DNA of 64,000 nucleotides, taken from positions 682,001 through 746,000 of the forward strand of contig JABZFP010000030.1 of the NCBI GenBank assembly GCA_014237395.1, in the 5' to 3' direction. The translations under genes and the position numbers were made by a program. This DNA is from Desulfobacteraceae bacterium. GTDB lineage: Bacteria; Desulfobacterota; Desulfobacteria; Desulfobacterales; UBA5852. Numbering within the stretch: the first letter of the stretch is position 1; each line of letters starts with the position of its first letter. The notes under the pieces are model-generated. The model had not been told where the DNA came from. It was given only the letters and a program-made list of their open reading frames with translations, and did not search any database. Positions 34,629 to 42,827 of the stretch are shown here, one piece after another.

Positions 34629-34649
34629 GGGTAGCGGTCTTCGCTACCC
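34629..34649. other. Perfect hairpin in the gap upstream of the symporter gene
   Basis: GGGTAGCG (34629-34636) and CGCTACCC (34642-34649) form an 8-bp stem with a 5-base loop. There is no adjacent T-run on either strand, so it is not a standard terminator. It lies in a roughly 280-base gap between a methyltransferase gene end and the symporter start and could be a regulatory or processing structure. Confidence 0.4.
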
Positions 34650-34823
34650 GCGCCTTCGTTCCAAACAATAAACTGAGGGGGCCCCCGGCGCATGGTCCGT
34701 CTCTATATCACATTGGATGAATTTGCCAACCGGCAGGTGGAAGGAATTGAGATGATCTTTTGGTTGCACGGGGGGGGGCGGTCTTTTCGGCATCGGGCGT
34801 CGTCTGTCATGGGGAGGCAGAGA

Positions 34824-35603
34824 TTATGGTTTGCGGGCCACGACGATGAGACGGTGATTCATGCATCCCCGGTCTTCCCGATCGTTCAAAACGGCGTGAT
34901 GGGCGTTGACCTGAATGCCGACAAAACCGGCCCGGGAAGCAAGCGCTTCTATACCCTGAGGTTCGTAGATGTGGATGCTGTAAATCTTGTCACGAATGAC
35001 GCCCCTGGTTTTGCTCAGGACCATTTCCCGGGCGCAGACCCGCTCGGGTCCGAGCTCGCGCTGGCGACAGACGACCACATCGTCTCCGATTTCATGCCAG
35101 GCATTGGGTGTCAGGTTGTGTCGCACGGCGCTGCCATCCGTGACGTCGAGCAGCAGCCATCCGCCACGTGCCAATAGGCGTCGGCTTTCCAGCAGAATGT
35201 TCAGGTCGGCGTTTTTTTCGGCGCCATAGCCCAGAGAATTTCCCAGAATCAGGACGACGTCGAAGGCGCCCGCCGCCAGTGGTGTTGCGCGGGCATCCCC
35301 CTGAACGAAGGTGACGGAAAGGTTCTGCCGTTGGGCGTTCTGGCGGCCTTCGGCCAGAAGCACCGGGGAATAATCCAGCACCGTGCAGGCCCCGCTGCCG
35401 CGTCGCGTCAATTCAAGGGCGTGCCGCCCCTGACCGCCGCATAGATCGAGGACACGCGCTTTCGGCCCCATGGGGATCAGATCGCAGAAAACGTCAACTT
35501 CCCGCCGGGTCAGGGCTTCATCCTGCACCGTGCGGGCATCTGTGACGAGGTAGATTTCGTCAAAGAGGGTTTTCCACCAGTCGGGGTCTGCCGAAAGGGT
35601 CAT
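34824..35603 (-). CDS. Class I SAM-dependent methyltransferase, partner of the ATP-grasp gene
   Basis: 259 residues. The SAM-binding motif I is RVLDLCGGQGRHALELTRRG (residues about 50-69), followed by acidic strand 2 (CTVLDYSPVLL), FVQGDARATPL and the VVLILGNSLGYG post-motif. The ATG at 35603 overlaps the stop of the upstream ATP-grasp gene as ATGA, indicating translational coupling. The substrate is unknown; coupling suggests that it methylates the ligase product or its substrate (inference). Confidence 0.85.
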   Translation of the reverse strand: MTLSADPDWWKTLFDEIYLVTDARTVQDEALTRREVDVFCDLIPMGPKARVLDLCGGQGRHALELTRRGSGACTVLDYSPVLLAEGRQNAQRQNLSVTFVQGDARATPLAAGAFDVVLILGNSLGYGAEKNADLNILLESRRLLARGGWLLLDVTDGSAVRHNLTPNAWHEIGDDVVVCRQRELGPERVCAREMVLSKTRGVIRDKIYSIHIYEPQGIEALASRAGFVGIQVNAHHAVLNDREDRGCMNHRLIVVARKP

Positions 35604-36991
35604 GACGGCTCCAGATGGGCACCGAAACTGAACAGGCCGTCCGCCGCAAAGATTGCAGGGCCGCCCTGCCAGGGCTGCAGGCGGGCGATGGCCAGTTCTT
35701 CGGGCTCGATATCGATGTAGTCGTTTATTTCACCGGCCAGCCACATGCGCTCCAATTGCAGGCTGTCGGTCCACATGGCCCGGCTGTAACGTTGCAGATC
35801 GTTGAGTTGTTCAGTAGTCACGATGCGTGGCCGCAGGGCAATTTTGATGGGGCCTAAGAGGTAGGTGAATTTTTCTTCCAGCGCCAGCGACTGCTGCAAC
35901 GCTTCGACTTCCGCCAGGTCGGCGTAATCGATGCCCATGATGACGTCGTTGATGCGGTCCACGGCCTCCTTGACCGTCATATCCGATTTCAGCACGGTCA
36001 GGGGTTGCACCCCGCCCCCGCTGCCGACATTGGTCGGAACGTCACCGAAGCGACACAGGAAACCGAAGACCCGATCCGGCCCCACGAGGCAGCGAAAGTC
36101 GGTTTGTCGAGGGGCCAGCACGATCCGCCGGGCGGCGTGATCGATCTCCACCATTTCTTCGGCCCATAGCCCGAGGGCCACTTTGGCCTGCAGGATATAG
36201 TTCCCTTTTTCCAGGGCTTGTGCGATGGCGGCGTCGGCGTCTTTGTCGACCCCGCCGACCTTGACGCCGATCCCCGAATAGCCCCGCTCGGGCTTCAACA
36301 CCAGGTCCGGCCAGTTTTGGCGGGCCCATTCCACCAGGTCCGGGATGGATTCACCGTTGGGGCCGGTGGTCCGGCGGGGAAAAAACCGACGGGTCCAGGG
36401 TGTGCGCTGAACGGTTTCCGGATCAAAGCGATGGGCATGATCGCCGGTGATCACTTCGAACATGCTTTTGACATTGATCGGTTCGGTGCCCCGTGGATTG
36501 AGGACCCGGTTTTCACGGATGGCCTGCAGGAGCGGGCTGAGATCGTGGCGCCGGTGCAGTTTCAGAAAAACGTCATTGTTGAAATCCATGAACACAAGCG
36601 ATACCGGGCGTCCCTGGTGGCAGCAGACGCCTTTTCGCAGCTCGAATTCATGGGGGGCGGCCAAAATGCCGGTGATGCCCTGTATGCCGTCCAGGCGTCG
36701 GGCCAGGTTGATATTCTCGGTCACGTCGGCCAGGGTTTCTTCTTCCGCCACCACCGCCACCAGGCCGGGAGTGTTTCCGTTGCGCCGGCGCAAAACATCC
36801 ACCAGCATGTCCACAAAGCCGGCTACGGGACAGAGGAGGGGATGGTCAAAATCGAGCGCCACGCCGGTGGGCGAAATGCGGTTGATTTTTTCCCAGACAA
36901 CCCGGGCGATTTCCTGGGTGGTGCGTTGGTAGTCCCATCCGCCGGGACTGCCTAAATTCCATTCGGAGTGGGCGCCATCGAAACTGGACAA
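35600..36991 (-). CDS. ATP-grasp-like ligase, uncharacterised family
   Basis: 463 residues. It looks like an ATP-grasp-fold protein of a circularly permuted/glutathionylspermidine-synthase-like type: LVLKPERGYSGIGVKVGG is a lysine-plus-glycine-rich nucleotide loop, GNYILQAKV the following strand, DFRCLVGPDRVFGFLCR the next, and TNVGSGGGVQPLTVL the acceptor-side loop. N-terminal DFDHPLLCPVAGFVDMLVD has no parallel that I know. It is predicted to make a peptide or amide bond using ATP. TTG 36991 is supported by AGGAGGT about six bases upstream. It is translationally coupled to the methyltransferase and follows the DUF885 gene by 84 bases. Confidence 0.65.
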   Translation of the reverse strand: MSSFDGAHSEWNLGSPGGWDYQRTTQEIARVVWEKINRISPTGVALDFDHPLLCPVAGFVDMLVDVLRRRNGNTPGLVAVVAEEETLADVTENINLARRLDGIQGITGILAAPHEFELRKGVCCHQGRPVSLVFMDFNNDVFLKLHRRHDLSPLLQAIRENRVLNPRGTEPINVKSMFEVITGDHAHRFDPETVQRTPWTRRFFPRRTTGPNGESIPDLVEWARQNWPDLVLKPERGYSGIGVKVGGVDKDADAAIAQALEKGNYILQAKVALGLWAEEMVEIDHAARRIVLAPRQTDFRCLVGPDRVFGFLCRFGDVPTNVGSGGGVQPLTVLKSDMTVKEAVDRINDVIMGIDYADLAEVEALQQSLALEEKFTYLLGPIKIALRPRIVTTEQLNDLQRYSRAMWTDSLQLERMWLAGEINDYIDIEPEELAIARLQPWQGGPAIFAADGLFSFGAHLEPS

Positions 36992-37075
36992 GGATGACCT
37001 CCTATCGGGTGGCCCTTGCAGGGCATTAGAGGTAACGATCAGGCCGGTAACCGTAACTCTAAACCTGAAGTTGCC

Positions 37076-38650
37076 TCAAGGCAACCCTGACCAACGCAAG
37101 TTTGCTTCGAGGTGATGCAACTCGGTCTCCCCCTGGGCCAGGATCCTGCGGGCAAACGCGGCGGGTGCTTCCGGTGATTTACCATAGCGGTCGTAAAGCC
37201 TCCGGAACTGACGACGTCCCATGGTGTAGGCCAGTTGATAGCCTGGTTTGAGGGCATAGCGCTTGACCATGGCAGCGGCCTGCCGGGCGGGCAGCCCGCA
37301 TTCGACCAGAAGGTCGGCAGCTTGGTCCATGCTGCGCCGGCGGGTGTGGATTTCCAGATCGACCCGGCCGCGCATGGCACGCCAGAAGCGTCGTTTGGCC
37401 ATCAAGAGGTGATCGGTGAGGCTGTGAAAATAGCCTGTGTCGAACAGCAGTTCTTCGCTGAAACTGGCCCAGCCTTCGTAAAACAGGGGCAATTCCACAT
37501 GGCGTCGCACCGGTCGCGTCTGTTCCCAGCGTCGGCTGTCCAGCAGATGGTGACCCGGAAAGGTTTCATGGGCGGTCAGCAGGCGGTAATCGGCGGGAAC
37601 CGTGGTGGAGGCGCGGGTGTCCATGATGTAGAAGGTGCCGCCCTTGGGCGGATAGCCGGCCGGCATGCTGTAAGCGGCATTGCTGCGCACCGGCAACATG
37701 TAGGCCGGTATCGGCGTGACGGTTACCGGACAGCGTTGGAGAAAGGCCGGGGTTGTCAGGCCTTGCGCCGCGCAATGGTCGGCCAGATCGGCGATGGCGG
37801 CCTGGTAGAGCGCGCCGACACCCGCCGGCGGCAGGGCTACGGGCGGCAGGGCCGCGATGGCATTCTGCCATGTGTTTCCGGGGGCGATGTCGCGGCTGAG
37901 GGTTTCCAACAACGATCTTGTCTCCTGGATCTCGTCTTCCAGTTCACGGGCGATATCGGCGGTGGCCTGCCGGCAGCCCATGTGATGCCGGGCTATGCGT
38001 TCATAGAGATCGCGGTCCGGCAGGCAGTCTTGCGTGGTCGGCGCGCTTTCAAGCGTGTGCCTGAATGCCGCTATTGCTTCCGAAGCGCTGGCGCGCAGTC
38101 GTGGATCGGCCGGCAGGGTTGGCAGCCAGGGGAGCAACCCCTGGATCATGTCGCAGCCCAAGTCCCGAAAAAGGCACGGCATCTGTTTCAGATTGTCCCG
38201 TGCCTGGTCCAGAAAACGCGGCAGGGTCTTCAGGCGGGTAGCCAGGCGTCCCGAGGTCTCTTCCGCCGCTTCGGCCAGACCGATGCCCATAATGGTGAGG
38301 TACCAGGTGGGTTGATGACGATGCCAGCCGACATCGGTCAACTGCTCGCGAAGGGTTTGGAGAACATCCTCCAGGGTCTCGATGTCGACGCTGTCCTCTC
38401 TCGAGAGTAGCTGTGCTTTTAAATCTTCCGTGCGTCGCAGCCAGACGGCCATCTCGCTTAGAAGGGCCTGGAGGGCTTCCGGGGAGAAGTCGTCCCATCC
38501 GCTATCGTATTCTGCCGTCGCACGCACCTGGGGAAAGAAGTGAAACTCGTCGCTGCCCATACACACCGGAAACTGTCGGGACAACCGATTGAAGACGGCC
38601 TCGGCCAAGGCCGATATTGCTGCGGGTGATGTGTCGGGCGGCGTGGACAA
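37076..38650 (-). CDS. DUF885 family protein, predicted metallopeptidase
   Basis: 524 residues. The zinc motif is HETFPGHHLL (His361, Glu362, His367), with the third ligand probably in YEGWASFSEELL (Glu392). These are the hallmarks of the DUF885 family, whose members resemble zinc-dependent peptidases with a long helical N-terminal domain. There is no signal peptide. Start is TTG 38650, preceded by GAGGGG; an ATG lies at residue 31. The gene leads the minus-strand run into the ATP-grasp and methyltransferase genes, suggesting that peptide cleavage or turnover is linked to the ligase (inference). Confidence 0.85.
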   Translation of the reverse strand: MSTPPDTSPAAISALAEAVFNRLSRQFPVCMGSDEFHFFPQVRATAEYDSGWDDFSPEALQALLSEMAVWLRRTEDLKAQLLSREDSVDIETLEDVLQTLREQLTDVGWHRHQPTWYLTIMGIGLAEAAEETSGRLATRLKTLPRFLDQARDNLKQMPCLFRDLGCDMIQGLLPWLPTLPADPRLRASASEAIAAFRHTLESAPTTQDCLPDRDLYERIARHHMGCRQATADIARELEDEIQETRSLLETLSRDIAPGNTWQNAIAALPPVALPPAGVGALYQAAIADLADHCAAQGLTTPAFLQRCPVTVTPIPAYMLPVRSNAAYSMPAGYPPKGGTFYIMDTRASTTVPADYRLLTAHETFPGHHLLDSRRWEQTRPVRRHVELPLFYEGWASFSEELLFDTGYFHSLTDHLLMAKRRFWRAMRGRVDLEIHTRRRSMDQAADLLVECGLPARQAAAMVKRYALKPGYQLAYTMGRRQFRRLYDRYGKSPEAPAAFARRILAQGETELHHLEANLRWSGLP

Positions 38651-38800
38651 TGGTCTACCCCTCGTGGATATCGATTCCGTGCGTAATGGGTCGTGGCAAT
38701 GCCACCACGACGGGTGTCTTGCGCCCTGGCACCGTTCAGGGGGTGTATGCTGGCGTCTCCGGACGACTATGGCTTCGGTGCAAGACGTGTCGAAATTCGA

Positions 38801-39553
38801 CTATCGGTTGATTTCCTGCCACCCCTGGCCAACGTAGCGCGTCAGGATGGCATCGAACACGCCCTCCGCTTTCAAGGCCGTCATGGCCTCGTGGATGCTG
38901 TCTATTTTGTCCAGATGCGGGGATTTTCTGGAAAACTGGAACCACTGTTCTTTGGTGCACAAGGTCAACGACTGGGGTTCTACATCACCGGCGGCATCCC
39001 ACAGATCGATGGCATGGGCGAGGGCGATGGCGTTGCCGACGATGGTGTCCAAACGGCGCTTTTTGAGCATGCGGACCATCTGCTCATAGCTGGTTTTAGG
39101 CTCTTTTTTCAGCCGTAGATCCGTATCGAAGTGCGTGGCGATCTGGGTGCCCTGCAGCAAGCCGATGCTCTGGCTGGCATACAGATCATCATAATGGCGA
39201 AGCGGCAGCCCCTTGCGGTTGATGGCCACCATGCGGATGCTGCGGATCGGCGCAGCATAGGCCACGAGGTCTTCCCGCCCGTCCGCATGAAAAAGGATCG
39301 CGGCATCGCAGCTGCCGTCGGAAAGGTTCTGAATCAGTCGTGCTCGCGGGGTCAGTGTGGTGACCATCTTGATTCCCGACCGATCGGATATGGCTTGGAC
39401 ATAATCCCAGTGGGTGCCGGTCGGCTGGTCGGCCGCATCGACATATCCGAAGGGCATGGATTGGATGACGTTGACCGTCAGGGCGTTACCCGCCCAGGCG
39501 TAAAAAGGTGACAGAAAGATCAGCGTGAGGAGCAAGGCCGTTTGTATTCGCAT
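38801..39553 (-). CDS. Periplasmic substrate-binding protein, type 2 (SBP_bac_3-like)
   Basis: 250 residues: a signal peptide (MRIQTALLLTLIFLSPFYAWAG), then a bilobed PBPb domain with SDRSGIKMVTTLTPRARLIQNL and GVFDAILTRYVGQGW near the end, as in amino-acid-binding proteins. No permease or ATPase gene is next to it, so it may be an orphan binding protein or a sensor-associated one. ATG 39553 is chosen with GGAG upstream; TTG 39565 is an alternative. It sits 32 bases from the aminotransferase gene, on the same strand. Confidence 0.8.
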   Translation of the reverse strand: MRIQTALLLTLIFLSPFYAWAGNALTVNVIQSMPFGYVDAADQPTGTHWDYVQAISDRSGIKMVTTLTPRARLIQNLSDGSCDAAILFHADGREDLVAYAAPIRSIRMVAINRKGLPLRHYDDLYASQSIGLLQGTQIATHFDTDLRLKKEPKTSYEQMVRMLKKRRLDTIVGNAIALAHAIDLWDAAGDVEPQSLTLCTKEQWFQFSRKSPHLDKIDSIHEAMTALKAEGVFDAILTRYVGQGWQEINR

Positions 39554-39585
39554 CGTCGTCTCCAATGATGGGACTGCGGCACCGC

Positions 39586-40704
39586 TTACCTGTCGATGGT
39601 CGACAGGTAGTCTTCGAACCGATCGAGCACTTCCGGAAGATTCTGTCGCCCGAACCCGATGCGCACATGTTGATCGCCGTACTGGAAGGGGGCGGACGGC
39701 AGCAGCATGATGCCCGCTTTTTCGACGAGTTTCCGGCAGAAGGCCTGGGCGCCTTCGGCGCGCCGAAGGCCGGGGAAACAGATGGATCCCCCTTTGGGGC
39801 GCTGACAGTGGAAACAGTCATCATGGGTTGTCATGAACGTCTCCAGCACCATGAGATTGGCGTGGAGACGCTCGCGCTGGCCGGCGATGATCGCCTTCTG
39901 GTTGTCCAGGGCCATGATCGCCAGGATTTCACTGGGGGCGCTGGCACAGATCGTGGTGTAGTCTTTCAGTTGGGCCGTGCGGGTGATAAGGTCCCGGTCC
40001 CGGGTCGCCAGCCACCCGATGCGCAGCCCTGGCAGACCGTAGGTCTTGGAAAGCCCGCCGAGGGTGATGGCCCGTTCGTAGCTTTCGCAGGCCGCCGGCA
40101 GGGTGGCGCCGGGTTCGATTTCGAGTCCGCGATACATCTCATCACAGAAAAGGAAGATGCCCCGCTGCCGGAGCAGACCAATCAGGGCGTCGAAGGTTTC
40201 CACGGATGGCAGGGCGCCGGTGGGGTTGTGGGGAAAATTGACCACCACCAGGCGCGTGTCGGGTTGCAGCAGTGTCTCCAGGTGATCCAGGTGGAACTGC
40301 CAGCCGTCCGATTCGCTGGGTTCCCATAAGGAGACCCGGCAGCCGATGGCCCGGGGAATCTCGTAAAGGGACTGGTAGCCCGGAAACGTGCAGACGACAT
40401 GGTCGCCCGGTTTCAGCAGGGCCTGCATCCCAATTAATATCCCTTCTTCGGGTGTCACCACCAGGGTATCCTCAACATCCAGGTTTCTGTACAAGCCGGT
40501 GATGGCTTCCCGCAGAAGGGGATGTCCCTGACTTTCGGTATACCCTAATGTCAGTTCATCCCACAGCTGGCGGTGTTGATTGTCGGCCATGCCCAGAAGT
40601 GCTTTGAGTGTCAGCGGTTCACAGTCCGAACTGGACAGGAGATAGCGGGCGGAGAATTCGTAGCGGGCGAAGTAGCGTTCCAGTTCGAAGGGGGGGAGTT
40701 GCAT
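39586..40704 (-). CDS. Class I/II pyridoxal-phosphate aminotransferase
   Basis: 372 residues. The PLP lysine is in GGLSKTYGLPGLRIGW, the cofactor aspartate in LFCDEMYRGLE, and the substrate asparagine in VNFPHNPTGALPS, all as in fold-type I aspartate aminotransferase-like enzymes. It differs from standard AspC/AvtA and likely belongs to a group acting on an unusual amino acid or on cysteine-like substrates. ATG 40704 follows GAGGAGG directly upstream, which decides the start; the frame extends upstream for 48 more codons into the repeat region. Confidence 0.87.
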   Translation of the reverse strand: MQLPPFELERYFARYEFSARYLLSSSDCEPLTLKALLGMADNQHRQLWDELTLGYTESQGHPLLREAITGLYRNLDVEDTLVVTPEEGILIGMQALLKPGDHVVCTFPGYQSLYEIPRAIGCRVSLWEPSESDGWQFHLDHLETLLQPDTRLVVVNFPHNPTGALPSVETFDALIGLLRQRGIFLFCDEMYRGLEIEPGATLPAACESYERAITLGGLSKTYGLPGLRIGWLATRDRDLITRTAQLKDYTTICASAPSEILAIMALDNQKAIIAGQRERLHANLMVLETFMTTHDDCFHCQRPKGGSICFPGLRRAEGAQAFCRKLVEKAGIMLLPSAPFQYGDQHVRIGFGRQNLPEVLDRFEDYLSTIDR

Positions 40705-40790
40705 GAGGGGCCTCCTCAATCGCGTTGTTGCATTAATGATCCATAGGATAGGCAGTAAGACAACCTGCTCTTTCCGTAAAAGTATATGCA

Positions 40791-40905
40791 TTTGTTCATT
40801 TTCTTCCGCGTGGAAGAAAACGGAACCAAAAGAAGACGCCCGTGTCACAATCCCTTCGGGTGCCCCTGCGCATCGAAACCGTGGCCGGACGCGCCGATAC
40901 TTGCC
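40791..40905 (+). repeat. Dispersed intergenic repeat, copy 1
   Basis: About 115 bases that reappear at 50952-51067. The first 50 bases differ at one position; the rest is about 80% identical. It contains the perfect hairpin TTTTCTTCC-GCGT-GGAAGAAAA (40799-40820). Here it lies between the 3' end of the MetF-like gene and the start of the aminotransferase gene. Nature unknown: a small mobile or structured-RNA element is possible. Confidence 0.8.
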
Positions 40906-40938
40906 AGCCTATGGCTGATTGGCCATTTTGCGAAGCTA

Positions 40939-41760
40939 TCAAAGGATGGCCGGTAGGATTTCATAATGGTCGAAGGGCGGCATGATGCAGGCCCCGGCAA
41001 ACCGCTCCCGGGCCAGCGTCAGTGTTTCGCGGGCATTCAGGATGCCTTCCGCAATGGGGTCCGCGGCCTGATGCATGCGCTGGCGCAGCGGTTCCGGAAC
41101 GGCGATGCCGGACACCTTGGTATGCAGGAAATCGGCATGACGGGGCGTGCGCAGGGGCAAAATGCCCATGATAAGCGGAATACCGATAGACCGTGTGGCC
41201 TCGGCCAGGGCGTCGGCGGCAGCGGCGTCATAAACCGGCTGGGTGACGACAAATTGCGCGCCGGCGTCCACCTTGCGCGCCAACCGTTCGGCGGCATGCT
41301 GCAGGCCGTTGGTTTCCGGATGGGGATCGAGCACCACGCCGGCCCGCAGACCGGCGGCGGTCGCCATGCCCAGCAGGTCGAAGAGATCCAGATCGCGCAC
41401 ATCGGAGGTAGTGGTGCGGTCGCCCAGGGCGACGAAGTCTCCGGTGGTGATCAGGACGGTTTCAAGGCCCAGGGCCCGGGCCCCCCACAAGAGCCCCTGC
41501 AGGCTCAGACGATTGTGGTCCCGGGTGGTGCAGTGGAGAATGGCGGCGCGCCCTGTTCGCTGCTGGATCAGGGTGCACAGGGCCATGGCGCTCATGCGCG
41601 GTTTGGCCACGGGGTTGGTGGCCACGCTGAAGGCGTCGACAGGCAGGTTGTCCAGGGCTGCCAGGGCGTCCAGCAGCGGGTCGGCATCAGGTCCGGCTGG
41701 TGGAACCACTTCGACGGATATGAAAAAGTCCTTTTCGGGCATACGTGCGGTGACAGTCAT
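40939..41760 (-). CDS. Methylenetetrahydrofolate reductase family protein
   Basis: 273 residues of the MetF fold, a TIM barrel binding FAD and folate. Visible are FFISVEVVPPAGPDADPLL at the start (usual FSFEFFPPK), LHCTTRDHNRLSLQGLLWGA, VLITTGDFVALGD, and FVVTQPVYDAAAAD. The EVVPPAGPD form is typical of the anaerobe-type MetF relatives that operate in the Wood-Ljungdahl branch or with a partner, rather than E. coli MetF. It reduces 5,10-methylene-THF to 5-methyl-THF (inferred). ATG 41760 follows AAAGGAGA. Confidence 0.85.
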   Translation of the reverse strand: MTVTARMPEKDFFISVEVVPPAGPDADPLLDALAALDNLPVDAFSVATNPVAKPRMSAMALCTLIQQRTGRAAILHCTTRDHNRLSLQGLLWGARALGLETVLITTGDFVALGDRTTTSDVRDLDLFDLLGMATAAGLRAGVVLDPHPETNGLQHAAERLARKVDAGAQFVVTQPVYDAAAADALAEATRSIGIPLIMGILPLRTPRHADFLHTKVSGIAVPEPLRQRMHQAADPIAEGILNARETLTLARERFAGACIMPPFDHYEILPAIL

Positions 41761-41848
41761 GGGGGTCTCCTTTACGGGGGGATGCCAAGCGTTGCTGACA
41801 AACGGGCACGGCATGGCTTGCCCGGCATCAACGACCGTTTAAAAAAGG

Positions 41849-42532
41849 TTATGTTTCCCGCGGCACGGTTTCCCGGAAAACATCATCGTCAAAGTCCGGA
41901 GTGGCCCCGGGGTTGGTCAGTGTGTATTCCCGGCGGAACGTTTCCCGAATTTGGTCGATGGGCACATCGCGGAATTCGCCGCGGTAGCCCAGGTACTCCA
42001 TGTGGCGGTGGCCCTGGAGGTCGAAAGGGTGGTAGATGGCGTCGTTGCGTCCGTCAAACGCGAGCGGCTTCAGGTCAAACCGTTCGCACAGTTCGATGTT
42101 GAAGGCCGGTGTGGCCTTGATCCAGCGGCCGCCTAAATAGATGGAGGTGTAGCCGTGCCAATAAAATACATCGGTTTGCATTTGCGCCCGCATGCGGGCC
42201 GTGGACAGGTGATTGCGGACATCGGCGAAACCCAGGCGGGCGGGGAGGTCCGTCGCCCGGCAGGCGGCTGCCAGAAGAACCGCTTTAGACACGCACCAGC
42301 CGCGACCTTTTTCCAGGGTGCCGCTGGCCCGGAGGCCCGGGACGGATAAATCAATCCTATAGGGGTCGTAGCGGATGCCGTCACGCACCGCATCGAAGAG
42401 CCGCACGGTTTTTTCTTCAGCGGAAAGGGCGCCTTGCGTCCTTTCCGCGGCAAACCGGCGGATGGTTTCATGATTACTGTCGATGGTGGCCGAGGGGGTC
42501 AGATAGGGGCGCAATTGGGTTTCATGCTGCAA
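41849..42532 (-). CDS. Transglutaminase-like domain protein
   Basis: 227 residues of the transglutaminase-like superfamily. The catalytic cysteine is in KGRGWCVSKAVLLAAACRA and the histidine in WHGYTSIYLGGRWIKATPAF. The usual aspartate, expected a few residues after the tryptophan, is not obvious here (Ala/Thr in KATPAF), so activity is uncertain. The amino end EKTVRLFDAVRDGIRYDPY resembles cysteine-peptidase-like members. ATG 42532 has no strong ribosome site. It follows PhoH divergently and runs toward the MetF-like gene with an 88-base gap. Confidence 0.78.
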   Translation of the reverse strand: MQHETQLRPYLTPSATIDSNHETIRRFAAERTQGALSAEEKTVRLFDAVRDGIRYDPYRIDLSVPGLRASGTLEKGRGWCVSKAVLLAAACRATDLPARLGFADVRNHLSTARMRAQMQTDVFYWHGYTSIYLGGRWIKATPAFNIELCERFDLKPLAFDGRNDAIYHPFDLQGHRHMEYLGYRGEFRDVPIDQIRETFRREYTLTNPGATPDFDDDVFRETVPRET

Positions 42533-42827
42533 TGGGGACCTCGATTTTCACGGATGTCGCTCATGCTGCTGGGGTTAAAGCGAGCCACAGACCTTGATGG
42601 TTATTTTCGATACCTGAGGTTGTCATACCTCATTTAATTCAGATGCGATGCGGAAAGCAAGCGCATAGGGGGTGGCGCGACGCTCCTCACACGTTCTGAA
42701 TATTCGGTTGCGATGTTGCGGGGGGGTAATAAATCGCGGGATGCGTTTGATTTGGGTTGATTTCATGATATGGTATGTTTTATGAGTAAAAAGCACCATA
42801 TATTGTGGCTTTTACAAGGAGTTGTGT

